From an uncultured Muribaculaceae bacterium (GTDB lineage: Bacteria > Bacteroidota > Bacteroidia > Bacteroidales > Muribaculaceae): a stretch of DNA of 64,000 nucleotides. Below are positions 38,458 through 50,990 of the stretch, one piece after another (within the stretch, counting starts at the first letter, position 1; the number at the start of each line of letters is the position of its first letter). The stretch spans positions 9,146 through 73,145 of the forward strand of contig CAJTOZ010000011.1 of assembly GCA_910578095.1 (NCBI GenBank), written 5' to 3'. Under the pieces are notes generated by a model. That model was not told the origin of the DNA and did not search any database. It saw only the letters and a program-made list of their open reading frames with translations. The position numbers and the translations under genes are program-made.

Positions 38458-38496
38458 GCGCCCCTGCACGACTATTCATGCAGGGGCGCCTGTTTA
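38458..38496 (+). terminator. Terminator after the GH43-GH31 operon
   Basis: Perfect 11-bp arms GCGCCCCTGCA (38458-38468) and TGCAGGGGCGC (38479-38489), followed by CTGTTTATTATT. It lies between two convergent genes and may act in both directions. Confidence 0.82.
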
Positions 38497-38510
38497 TTAT
38501 TACACAGAGA

Positions 38511-39476
38511 TCAGATACGCCGTCCCGAAAGATCGTAGATACGTGTTTCACGCGTGCGGGGGTCGTAAACGCGCACCTGTTTGCCATTGCGCACCATCTT
38601 GGAAATGTCGGCAGGGTCGGGCTTATCATCGGCATCATACCGCGCAGGGCGGCGGCCTATCACATAGTCCACATCCACAAACTTGTTGCTCTCGTCCACA
38701 CGGTAGAGTGTCGACTCCTGGTACTGCCGCCCACCGGTCCAGATGATGAGCATCAGGCCCGGCTCCTCGGGAAGTGCCCAGCAATCTATGATGGTGGCAC
38801 GGTAATTGGATCCGAGCGGCGACATTCCCACCTCGTTGGTTATGAGCACATCGCGGTCGGTTTCGGGGAAATAGCAGCGTAGCTGCACATCGCCGAAAGG
38901 AGGTGCGATGGATTCATCGGCCACAACATTGCGATAATACACGCGATCGGGCAGTTTTAGCAGTATGTTGTAGGGCGGTATCACCTTGTAGTTTGGCCTG
39001 TCGCTCACGAAAGCGAACTCAATTTTTGAAGGGTCCACTGCATAGGGCTTCACCTCCGGAAGAGAGTCGGAAGACAGCCGCTCGCCGTTTTCAAATGTGA
39101 GTGCCCGGCTGGAAGGATGGTATTTCAGCGTGCCGCTCCATAGACTGCCGGATTCCTGTTGCACGTACTTTATACGCGCTTCATTGGCGCCCACGATCTC
39201 CACCTCCTTTATCAGGTCGGCCGTCACCGGGGTGTACACCGCCATGTCCTCGGAAATGCTCATCACTCCGAGCACATTCTCAAAGCCATCGGCGCATACC
39301 GTGCGGTCATAGAAATCAAGACGTATATGCAGGCAACTGCCGCCATCGCCATCGTCGTTTGTTTCGGTGGCGCTCCAATATCCGCGGAAAGGCCCCTCCT
39401 CCGTAGTAGTGCCGCTACCGGTACATGCCGTGAGCATGACGGCAAGCATGGTTGTGAGTATATATAAGTGGCGCAT
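38511..39476 (-). CDS. Lipoprotein of unknown function
   Basis: The frame is open from 39506, but the -7 box at 39511-39504 covers that start. The ATG at 39476 gives 321 residues with a proper lipoprotein signal (MRHLYILTTMLAVMLTAC, Cys18). After a Ser/Thr/Glu-rich linker the mature part is mixed beta (FRGYWSATETNDDGDGG; LHIRLDFYDRTVCADGFENV) and ends VRVYDPRTRETRIYDLSGRRI. I do not recognise a named domain with confidence; a DUF4738-like relationship is possible. It is a single-gene unit between rpoC and the GH31 gene, with its own full promoter. Confidence 0.8.
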   Translation of the reverse strand: MRHLYILTTMLAVMLTACTGSGTTTEEGPFRGYWSATETNDDGDGGSCLHIRLDFYDRTVCADGFENVLGVMSISEDMAVYTPVTADLIKEVEIVGANEARIKYVQQESGSLWSGTLKYHPSSRALTFENGERLSSDSLPEVKPYAVDPSKIEFAFVSDRPNYKVIPPYNILLKLPDRVYYRNVVADESIAPPFGDVQLRCYFPETDRDVLITNEVGMSPLGSNYRATIIDCWALPEEPGLMLIIWTGGRQYQESTLYRVDESNKFVDVDYVIGRRPARYDADDKPDPADISKMVRNGKQVRVYDPRTRETRIYDLSGRRI

Positions 39477-39503
39477 AGTGATGTACGTGTTTGTTTTCTG
39501 CCG

Positions 39504-39534
39504 CAAAATTAATCATTTTTTCGCGGTCTGCAAA
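39504..39534 (-). promoter_or_regulatory. Promoter of the lipoprotein gene
   Basis: On the minus strand TTTG (39534-39531), 19 bp, TAATTTTG (39511-39504): a full consensus promoter. Its -33 box is also part of the T-tract of the rpoC terminator, so the two units are packed back to back. Confidence 0.75.
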
Positions 39535-39579
39535 AAAATAGTCAGGCGCCGTTCCGGGATAGCCGGAGCGGCGCCTGAC
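39533..39579 (-). terminator. Terminator of the rpoBC operon
   Basis: On the minus strand the arms GTCAGGCGCCG(C)TCCGG and CCGG(A)ACGGCGCCTGAC span 39579-39541 with a 5-nt loop, and a run of T follows (TATTTTTTT, 39540-39532). It closes the supercluster that begins at 52.7 kb. Confidence 0.9.
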
Positions 39580-39596
39580 AGTTATGGTAAAGGATA

Positions 39597-43895
<4,299 letters not shown>

Positions 43896-43925
43896 ATTTG
43901 AGTGTATGCTTTACGGTGTTGTCGA

Positions 43926-46900
43926 TTAGTTTTCGAGGCTGATGCTGAGGCCGAGGCCGCGCAGCTCGTGCAGGAGCACGTTGAGCGATTCGGGGATACC
44001 GGGAGTGGGCATAGGCTCGCCCTTCACGATGGCCTCGTAGGCTTTGCTGCGTCCGTTGACATCGTCGCTCTTGATGGTCAGTATCTCCTGAAGGATGTGG
44101 GCTGCGCCGAAAGCTTCGAGCGCCCACACTTCCATCTCACCGAAACGCTGGCCGCCGAACTGGGCTTTACCGCCGAGAGGCTGCTGCGTGATGAGAGAGT
44201 ACGGACCGATGCTACGTGCGTGCATCTTGTCCTCTACCATGTGGCCGAGCTTAAGCATGTATATCACGCCCACGGTGGCCGGCTGGTCGAAACGCTCGCC
44301 GGTGCCGCCATCGTAAAGGTAGGTCTTGCCGTAACGCGGCAGGCCGGCCTTGTCGGTCCATTCGTTGAGGTCGTCGAGTGTGGCACCATCGAAGATGGGG
44401 GTGGCGAACTTCTCGCCGAGCTCGCGGCCGGCCCATCCGAGCACGGTCTCGAAGATCTGTCCGAGGTTCATTCGCGAAGGCACACCCAGCGGGTTGAGGC
44501 AGATGTCGACCGGAGTACCGTCGGCGAGGAAGGGCATATCTTCCTGGCGCACGATGCGCGACACGATACCCTTGTTGCCGTGGCGGCCGGCCATCTTGTC
44601 GCCGACACCGATCTTACGCTTTTTGGCGATGTACACCTTGGCTATCTGCATGATGCCGGAGGGCAGTTCGTCGCCTATGCTGATGTCGAACTTCTTACGG
44701 CGCAGTTCGGCATCGATTTCCTTGCTGCGGCGCAGATAGTTGACAATGGTCTGACGGATGAGATCGTTCTTGTGCTGGTCGTTGGTCCACTTGCTCAGAT
44801 TGATGGTATCGTAGTCGATTTCCTTGAGCGTGGCGGCCGTGAATTTCGCGCCCTTGGGGATGAGCTCGCTTCCGAGGAAGTCCTTCACGCCCTGCGATGT
44901 CTTGCCGGAGGTGAGGGTCATGAGCTTGCCTACGAGCACTTCGCGCAGCGCTGTCTGCTTTTCTTCGTATTCTTCGTCGAGGATGGGCAGCTGGGCATTG
45001 GCGCTCTTGCTCTTTTTCTTCTTGGCGGCGCGGCTGAAGAGGTTGGTGCCGATGACAACACCTTTCAGCGACGGAGAAGCCTTGAGCGACGCGTCCTTCA
45101 CATCGCCGGCCTTGTCGCCGAAGATGGCACGCAGGAGTTTTTCCTCGGGGGTGGGATCGCTTTCGCCTTTAGGCGTGATCTTACCGATCATGATATCGCC
45201 GGGCACCACACGTGCGCCCACACGGATGATACCGCGCTCGTCGAGGTCCTTTGTAGCGTCTTCGCTGACATTGGGGATATCGCTGGTGAGCTCTTCCATG
45301 CCTCGCTTGGTCTCGCGCACTTCAAGGGAGTATTCGTCCACGTGCACGCTGGTGAGGATATCGTCGCGCACCATGCGCTCGTTGAGCACGATAGCGTCCT
45401 CATAGTTGTAGCCCTTCCAAGGCATGAAGGCCACCTTGAGGTTGCGTCCGAGCGCGAGCTCGCCGCGCTCTGTGGCATAACCTTCGGTGAGGATATCGCC
45501 TTTTTCCACACGCTGGCCCGCATTGCAGATGGGGCGCAGGTCGATTGTGGTGCTCTGGTTGGTTTTGCGGAATTTCGGGATGTGATATTCCTTCACAGCA
45601 TCTTCAAATGCCACGAATTCCTCATCCTCGGTGCGGTCATAGCGGATACGTATCACGCGTGCGTCCACATATTCGATGACACCGGCACCTTCGGCCGTGA
45701 TCTGCGTGCGGCTGTCGCGGATGAGCTGTCCCTCGATGCCTGTACCTACGATAGGAGCCTCACTGCGCATCAGAGGCACTGCCTGACGCATCATGTTGGA
45801 GCCCATGAGCGCACGGTTGGCGTCGTCGTGCTCGAGGAAGGGGATGAGCGATGCAGCGATAGATGCGATCTGTGTAGGCGACACGTCCATGAGCTGTACT
45901 TCGCCGGGGGCTACCACAGGGAAGTCGGCATCAAGGCGGGCTTTCACACGCTCGCGGATGAATGTTCCGTCGGGATTGAGAGGAGCATTGCCCTGGGCAA
46001 TGATCTTGCCCTCCTCGATCTCGGCGGTGAGATATACCACTTCATCGTTGTTGAGGTTCACCTTGGCGTCCTCAACCTTGCGGTAGGGCGTCTCGATGAA
46101 GCCGAGGTCATTGATCTTGGCATACACGCACAGCGAACTGATAAGACCGATGTTCGGACCTTCAGGGGTCTCGATCGGGCAGAGACGTCCGTAGTGGGTG
46201 TAGTGTACGTCGCGCACCTCGAAACCTGCGCGCTCACGCGACAGACCGCCGGGGCCGAGGGCCGACAGACGGCGCTTGTGCGTGATTTCGGCCAGAGGGT
46301 TGGTCTGGTCCATGAACTGGCTGAGGGCATTCGTGCCGAAGAAGGTGTTGATTACGGACGAAATGGTCTTGGCGTTGATGAGGTCGATGGGAGTGAACAC
46401 CTCATTGTCGCGCACATTCATGCGCTCGCGGATGGTACGCGACATACGGGCCAGACCTACACCGAACTGGTTGTAGAGCTGCTCGCCCACAGTGCGCACG
46501 CGGCGGTTGCTGAGGTGGTCGATATCGTCGACATCAGTCTTGGAGTTGATGAGCTCGATCAGATACTTGATGATGGCGATGATATCCTCCTTGGTGAGGA
46601 CCTTCACATCCATCGAGGTGCCGAGATCCAGCTTCTTGTTGATGCGGTAGCGTCCCACCTCGCCGAGGTCGTAGCGCTTCTCGCTGAAGAAGAGGTTGGT
46701 GATCACCTCGCGGGCACTTGCCTCATCCGGCGGCTCGGCGTTGCGCAGGGCACGGTAGATGAACTGCACAGCCTCCTTTTCGGAATTGGAAGTATCCTTC
46801 TGAAGGGTGTTGAAGATGATGGAGTAGTCGCTCGATGTGGCATCTTCCTTGTGCAGAAGAATGTTCTGCACGCCGCTGTTGAGGATTTCGTCGATATGGC

Positions 46901-47738
46901 TCTCCTCGATGACGGTCTCACGGTCGATGATCACATCATTGCGTTCTATGCTGACCACTTCGCCGGTGTCCTCGTCCACGAAATCCTCGATCCAGGTCTT
47001 GAGCACACGTGCGGCAAGCTTGCGGCCCACAGCTTTCTTGAGGTTGGTCTTGTTGACCTTGACCTCTTCGGCCAGTCCGAAGATCTCGATGATGTCCTTG
47101 TCGCTTTCAAGACCGATTGCGCGAAGCAGTGTCGTCACCGGCAACTTCTTCTTACGGTCAATGTAAGCGTACATGACATTGTTGATGTCAGTGGCAAACT
47201 CTATCCACGAACCGCGGAACGGGATGATACGCGCCGAGTAAAGCTTCGTACCGTTGGCGTGGGTGCTCTGTCCGAAGAACACACCCGGCGAACGGTGCAG
47301 CTGGCTCACGATTACGCGTTCTGCGCCGTTGATGACGAAGGTGCCTGATTCTGTCATATAAGGAATCGGGCCCAGATATACATCCTGGATTTCTGTTGCG
47401 AAATCTTCGTGATCCGGGTCGGTGCAGTACAATTTGAGTTTGGCCTTGAGGGGCACGCTGTAGGTCAGACCACGCTCGAGGCACTCCTCGATGGTATAGC
47501 GGGGAGGGTCGATGTAGTAGTCAAGAAACTCCAGCACAAAGTTGTTGCGTGTGTCGGCAATCGGGAAATTCTCTGCGAACACCTTGAAAAGGCCCTCGTT
47601 GTTGCGTTTTTCCGGAGGCGTGTCCAGCTGCAGGAAGTCGCGGAACGACTTGAGCTGCACCTCGAGAAAATCGGGGTAAGGCAGAGGATTTTTCACCGAT
47701 GCGAAATTCACACGGGGTTTATCTAAAGAAACTGACAT
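43926..47738 (-). CDS. rpoB: DNA-directed RNA polymerase subunit beta
   Basis: The product has 1270 residues with the family landmarks: the fork/rifampicin region FFGTNALSQFMDQTNPLAE and THKRRLSALGPGGL, the catalytic cleft segment AFMPWKGYNYEDAI, and the C-terminal GGKAQFGGQRFGEMEVWALEA. It follows rplL after 109 bp, a spacing that contains an attenuator-like hairpin (47790-47823), and precedes rpoC. Confidence 0.99.
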   Translation of the reverse strand: MSVSLDKPRVNFASVKNPLPYPDFLEVQLKSFRDFLQLDTPPEKRNNEGLFKVFAENFPIADTRNNFVLEFLDYYIDPPRYTIEECLERGLTYSVPLKAKLKLYCTDPDHEDFATEIQDVYLGPIPYMTESGTFVINGAERVIVSQLHRSPGVFFGQSTHANGTKLYSARIIPFRGSWIEFATDINNVMYAYIDRKKKLPVTTLLRAIGLESDKDIIEIFGLAEEVKVNKTNLKKAVGRKLAARVLKTWIEDFVDEDTGEVVSIERNDVIIDRETVIEESHIDEILNSGVQNILLHKEDATSSDYSIIFNTLQKDTSNSEKEAVQFIYRALRNAEPPDEASAREVITNLFFSEKRYDLGEVGRYRINKKLDLGTSMDVKVLTKEDIIAIIKYLIELINSKTDVDDIDHLSNRRVRTVGEQLYNQFGVGLARMSRTIRERMNVRDNEVFTPIDLINAKTISSVINTFFGTNALSQFMDQTNPLAEITHKRRLSALGPGGLSRERAGFEVRDVHYTHYGRLCPIETPEGPNIGLISSLCVYAKINDLGFIETPYRKVEDAKVNLNNDEVVYLTAEIEEGKIIAQGNAPLNPDGTFIRERVKARLDADFPVVAPGEVQLMDVSPTQIASIAASLIPFLEHDDANRALMGSNMMRQAVPLMRSEAPIVGTGIEGQLIRDSRTQITAEGAGVIEYVDARVIRIRYDRTEDEEFVAFEDAVKEYHIPKFRKTNQSTTIDLRPICNAGQRVEKGDILTEGYATERGELALGRNLKVAFMPWKGYNYEDAIVLNERMVRDDILTSVHVDEYSLEVRETKRGMEELTSDIPNVSEDATKDLDERGIIRVGARVVPGDIMIGKITPKGESDPTPEEKLLRAIFGDKAGDVKDASLKASPSLKGVVIGTNLFSRAAKKKKSKSANAQLPILDEEYEEKQTALREVLVGKLMTLTSGKTSQGVKDFLGSELIPKGAKFTAATLKEIDYDTINLSKWTNDQHKNDLIRQTIVNYLRRSKEIDAELRRKKFDISIGDELPSGIMQIAKVYIAKKRKIGVGDKMAGRHGNKGIVSRIVRQEDMPFLADGTPVDICLNPLGVPSRMNLGQIFETVLGWAGRELGEKFATPIFDGATLDDLNEWTDKAGLPRYGKTYLYDGGTGERFDQPATVGVIYMLKLGHMVEDKMHARSIGPYSLITQQPLGGKAQFGGQRFGEMEVWALEAFGAAHILQEILTIKSDDVNGRSKAYEAIVKGEPMPTPGIPESLNVLLHELRGLGLSISLEN

Positions 47739-47785
47739 CAGGGGAAAAATAGGGTTAAGGGGAACTCAAATTTGATTTAGACACA

Positions 47786-47824
47786 AAAAGGTAAAGACTA
47801 CTCCCCTCGGGAGAGTCTTTACCT
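47786..47824 (-). terminator. Attenuator-like hairpin between rplL and rpoB
   Basis: On the minus strand AGGTAAAGACT, a GC inner stem (CTCCC/GGGAG) and AGTCTTTACCT form a long stem, immediately followed by TTTTT. It would allow partial termination that lowers rpoBC expression relative to ribosomal proteins, as the rplL-rpoB attenuator does in E. coli (analogy). Confidence 0.75.
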
Positions 47825-47847
47825 ACGAGCCTGATTAACAGGCAATA

Positions 47848-48219
47848 TTATTTAAGTTCGACTTCAGCGCCAACTTCTTCGAGCTGCTTCTTGAGGTCTT
47901 CGGCTTCAGCCTTGGAAAGACCTTCCTTAACAGTCGAGGGAGCGCCGTCGACGAGTTCCTTGGCTTCCTTCAGGCCAAGACCGGCGAGGTCTTTCACCTT
48001 CTTAACGACGTTGAGCTTGTTGGCACCGGCCGACTTGAGGACTACGTCGAAAGCGGTCTTCTCTTCTACGGCGGGACCGGCGGCGGGACCGGCGGCAACA
48101 GCTACAGCAGCAGCTGCGGGTTCGATGCCATACTCGTCCTTGAGGATCTGGGCGAGTTCGTTTACTTCCTTGACGGTGAGGTTAACCAGTTGTTCTGCAA
48201 AAGCTTTGAGATCTGCCAT
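47848..48219 (-). CDS. rplL: 50S ribosomal protein L7/L12
   Basis: The 123 residues comprise an N-terminal dimerisation domain (LKAFAEQLVNLTVKEVNEL), an Ala/Gly-rich hinge (PAAAAVAVAAGPAAGPA) and a C-terminal factor-binding domain (EEKTAFDVVLKSAG; KVVKDLAGLGLKEAKELVDG). It forms the stalk of the large subunit with L10. It is 39 bp downstream of rplJ. Confidence 0.98.
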   Translation of the reverse strand: MADLKAFAEQLVNLTVKEVNELAQILKDEYGIEPAAAAVAVAAGPAAGPAVEEKTAFDVVLKSAGANKLNVVKKVKDLAGLGLKEAKELVDGAPSTVKEGLSKAEAEDLKKQLEEVGAEVELK

Positions 48220-48258
48220 TGTAGTATGATTTTGTTTGTTTGTTGATTCGGTTTGGGA

Positions 48259-48783
48259 TTAATCTTCTTTCTTGGAGAGGGTTTCGAGAACGCCGTGGAG
48301 CTTGGTAGCGCCGCTCTGGAGAGCAGATACCACGTTCTTGGCGGGCGACTGCAGCAGAGCCACAACGTCGGCGATGAGTTCGTTCTTGCTCTTGATGGAA
48401 GCGAGTACATCGAGCTGGTCGGCACCGACATAAACGGTTTCTTCCACGTATGCACCTTTGAGCGCGGGGAGGGTTTCGTCCTTTTTAACGAAGTCCTTGA
48501 GCAGCTTTGCGGGAGCGTTGCCCACATTGGTGCAGATGAGCGAGGTCGAGCCCTTGAGCACAGGATAGAGCTCCGTGTAATCGCCGTCGAGGCTTTCGAG
48601 AGCTTTGTGCAGCAGGGTATTCTTCACAACCATCAGCTTCACGTCGGCCTTGAAGCAGGCGCGGCGGAGCTCGCTGGTCTTTTCAGCGTCGAGTCCGGCG
48701 GTTTCTACGAGATAGAAGCCGGCATACTCCTTGATGGTCTTGGCGATATTCTCAATTACGAGTGCTTTATCTTCCTTTTTCAT
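48259..48783 (-). CDS. rplJ: 50S ribosomal protein L10
   Basis: The product has 174 residues, beginning MKKEDKALVIENIAKTIKEY, with the conserved LRRACFKADVKLMVVKNTLL. It binds 23S rRNA and anchors the L7/L12 dimers. The gap to rplA is only 20 bp, too short for the long autoregulatory L10 leader known from E. coli. Confidence 0.97.
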   Translation of the reverse strand: MKKEDKALVIENIAKTIKEYAGFYLVETAGLDAEKTSELRRACFKADVKLMVVKNTLLHKALESLDGDYTELYPVLKGSTSLICTNVGNAPAKLLKDFVKKDETLPALKGAYVEETVYVGADQLDVLASIKSKNELIADVVALLQSPAKNVVSALQSGATKLHGVLETLSKKED

Positions 48784-48803
48784 TGTGTCGTAGTTTTAGG
48801 GGT

Positions 48804-49499
48804 TTAGGCTTCGACCGACTTGGTGTCCACCTTTACGCCGGGACTCATGGTGCTCGAAAGATAAATGCTCTTGATGTAGGTACCCTTGGCAGTGGCGGGC
48901 TTCAGCTTGATCAGCGTGGCGATGAATTCGCGTGCGTTGTCGCGCATCTGCTCGGGAGTGAAAGAGATCTTGCCGATCGAAGAGTGCACGATACCGTTTT
49001 TGTCGACTTTGAAGTCGATCTTACCCTTCTTCACTTCCTCAACAGCCTTGGCAACGTCTACAGTCACAGTGCCGCTCTTGGGGTTAGGCATCAGACCACG
49101 GGGGCCGAGTACACGGCCGAGGGCTCCGATCTTACCCATGATAGCGGGCTGAGTGATGATAACGTCGACGTCAGTCCAGCCGCCTTTGATTTTTTCGATA
49201 TATTCGTCGAGACCTACGTAGTCAGCGCCGGCAGCTTTTGCAGCGTTTTCAGCATCGGGGGTGCAGAGCACGAGCACGCGCACCTGCTTGCCTGTGCCGT
49301 GGGGCAGCGTAACAACGCCACGCACCATCTGGTTGGCCTTACGGGGATCTACGCCGAGGCGTACGTCAATGTCGAACGAAGCGTCGAACTTGGTGTAGGT
49401 CACTTCTTTCACCTTTTCCACAGCCTCGGCGAGACTGTAGGCTTTCCCGGCTTCAATCTTCGACAAGGCAACTTTTTGGTTCTTTGTAAGTTTACTCAT
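48804..49499 (-). CDS. rplA: 50S ribosomal protein L1
   Basis: The product has 231 residues with the L1 signature region (GKIGALGRVLGPRGLMPNPK) and the N-terminal KFDASFDIDVRLGVDPRKANQ. It forms the L1 stalk of the large subunit and in many bacteria represses its own operon. Co-transcribed with rplK, 15 bp upstream. Confidence 0.98.
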   Translation of the reverse strand: MSKLTKNQKVALSKIEAGKAYSLAEAVEKVKEVTYTKFDASFDIDVRLGVDPRKANQMVRGVVTLPHGTGKQVRVLVLCTPDAENAAKAAGADYVGLDEYIEKIKGGWTDVDVIITQPAIMGKIGALGRVLGPRGLMPNPKSGTVTVDVAKAVEEVKKGKIDFKVDKNGIVHSSIGKISFTPEQMRDNAREFIATLIKLKPATAKGTYIKSIYLSSTMSPGVKVDTKSVEA

Positions 49500-49514
49500 T
49501 TCAATTGAAGTTTA

Positions 49515-49958
49515 TTAGTTATTATCGGGGAACTGACCTTTGACGGTGATACCCATACTTCTGGCCGTACCGGCAACCATGCGCATAGCCGACTCTACAG
49601 TGAAGCAGTTCAAATCAGGCATTTTGTCTTCTGCAATTGCCTTTACCTGCTCCCAGGTGATTTCACCGACTTTCGTACGGTTGGGCTCTTTCGAACCGCT
49701 TTTCACCTTGGCCACTTCCTTAAGCTGGACGGCCACGGGGGGAGTTTTAACGACGAAGTCGAAGCTCTTGTCCGTGTAGTATGTGATTACTACAGGCAGA
49801 ATCTTACCGGCTTTGTCCTGGGTGCGGGCATTGAATTGCTTGCAAAATTCCATGATGTTGATACCCTTGGAACCCAGTGCGGGACCTACGGGAGGTGAGG
49901 GATTTGCTGCTCCACCTTTAATCTGCAATTTGATTTGTCCAGCAATTTCTTTAGCCAT
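49515..49958 (-). CDS. rplK: 50S ribosomal protein L11
   Basis: The product has 147 residues, MAKEIAGQIKLQIKGGAANPSPPVGPALGSKGIN with the Pro-rich N-domain and the C-terminal RNA-binding domain (EAMRMVAGTARSMGITVKG-type end). It binds the GTPase-associated centre of 23S rRNA. The 71-bp space upstream separates it from nusG. Confidence 0.97.
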   Translation of the reverse strand: MAKEIAGQIKLQIKGGAANPSPPVGPALGSKGINIMEFCKQFNARTQDKAGKILPVVITYYTDKSFDFVVKTPPVAVQLKEVAKVKSGSKEPNRTKVGEITWEQVKAIAEDKMPDLNCFTVESAMRMVAGTARSMGITVKGQFPDNN

Positions 49959-50029
49959 TGTTGTTAACTTAAAAAATTATTGTAAATCTTGCGAGCATAG
50001 CGCCGGATGTTCGTAACCACACCCTTAGC

Positions 50030-50590
50030 TTATTCGCGTTCCACCTGCGAGTTGTCGAGCTCCAGAGGAGTTTTTCTACCAAAAATCTTGACGCTCACCT
50101 TGAGCTTCTTCTTCTCTCGGTTGACCTCTTCAATGACACCGATAAAGCCCATGAAAGGACCTTCGTTGACCTTGACGCTCTCGCCCACCATGTAGTCGTT
50201 CACGTCGCCGTCGGCGGCATCGTTGATTTCATCGGCGGTGCCGAGCATACGCATGACCTCGCTGTGGCGCAGACGCTCCGGAGCGGAAGCTTTGTCACGT
50301 CCGCGGAGGAAGTCAATGACATTGGATGTGTTCGTAAGCTCGTGTATCACCTCGCCTTGCAGGTCGGCCTCGATGAAGACGTAACCGCTGTAAAGGTTGC
50401 GTTCTTTCACAACCTTCTTGCCGTTACGCACCATCAGCACCTTCTCGGTGGGAATGAGCACTTGAAACAGGTAGCGGCCCAGGTCGGTGTTCTTGATTGC
50501 AGCATCCAGAACTTCCTTTACCTTGGCTTCTTTGCCCGAAATGGCACGCAGCACGTACCATCCTCTTTTCGATTCAGTCTCCTTTTCCAC
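50030..50590 (-). CDS. nusG: Transcription termination/antitermination factor NusG
   Basis: The product has 186 residues: NGN domain (RGWYVLRAISGKEAKVKEVL; SGYVFIEADLQGEVIH) and C-terminal KOW domain (VKVNEGPFMGFIGVIEEVN). It binds RNA polymerase and couples it to ribosomes or Rho. It follows secE by 22 bp, the usual arrangement. Confidence 0.97.
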   Translation of the reverse strand: MEKETESKRGWYVLRAISGKEAKVKEVLDAAIKNTDLGRYLFQVLIPTEKVLMVRNGKKVVKERNLYSGYVFIEADLQGEVIHELTNTSNVIDFLRGRDKASAPERLRHSEVMRMLGTADEINDAADGDVNDYMVGESVKVNEGPFMGFIGVIEEVNREKKKLKVSVKIFGRKTPLELDNSQVERE

Positions 50591-50612
50591 GACTAAGAAA
50601 GATGATTTGCGA

Positions 50613-50807
50613 TTACAAGTTGTAAATAAGGTGCATCAAGCGGTCCACTACCTGATCCATGACGAAAATGATAAGAGCTATTATCACGGAAGCGATCATC
50701 ACGATCAAGGCAGATTTTACCAACTGCTTTTTGGTAGGCCAAGAAGTCTTATAACGAAGCTCGTTGTAAGACTCCTCTATATTCGCAAGTAGTTTGATTT
50801 TAGCCAT
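50613..50807 (-). CDS. secE: Protein translocase subunit SecE
   Basis: This short single-span protein has 64 residues: an amphipathic helix (YNELRYKTSWPTKKQLVKSA), then one membrane helix (LIVMIASVIIALIIFVMDQV). It clamps SecY in the inner membrane. It lies between tRNA-Trp and nusG. Confidence 0.96.
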   Translation of the reverse strand: MAKIKLLANIEESYNELRYKTSWPTKKQLVKSALIVMIASVIIALIIFVMDQVVDRLMHLIYNL

Positions 50808-50823
50808 TGTTATATTTCTTTTG

Positions 50824-50896
50824 CACGGGAAGAGAGGCTCGAACTCCCGACACCTGGTTTTGGAGACCAGTGCTCTACCGACTGAGCTATTCCCGT
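50824..50896 (-). tRNA. tRNA-Trp (anticodon CCA)
   Basis: 73 nt. Acceptor arms ACGGGAA (50896-50890) and TTCCCGT (50831-50825), anticodon stem CTGGT/ACCAG with loop CTCCAAA. The 3' CCA is not encoded. It sits between tuf and secE as in other Bacteroidota and in the tufB operon of E. coli. Confidence 0.96.
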
Positions 50897-50902
50897 ATAT
50901 TG

Positions 50903-50950
50903 AAAAGAATGGCCGGCTTTAGGCGGATGCCGGATAGCCGGCCATTCTTT
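50903..50950 (-). terminator. Hairpin between tuf and tRNA-Trp
   Basis: A perfect 15-bp stem (arms 50950-50936 and 50918-50904, 17-nt loop), ending in CTTTTC on the minus strand. It looks like a terminator that lets tuf transcripts end here, with part reading on into secE-nusG-rpl-rpo. Confidence 0.72.
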
Positions 50951-50990
50951 ATTTCATTGATTGCGGCCCGGGGGCGCGCATCCCGATTGA

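Noticed and set aside
43902..47348. Very long open frame on the plus strand opposite rpoB (and similar ones opposite rpoC, dnaK, the permease genes and susC)
   Set aside because: These are shadows caused by GC-rich codon bias. They overlap universally conserved genes and their translations show no recognisable domain.
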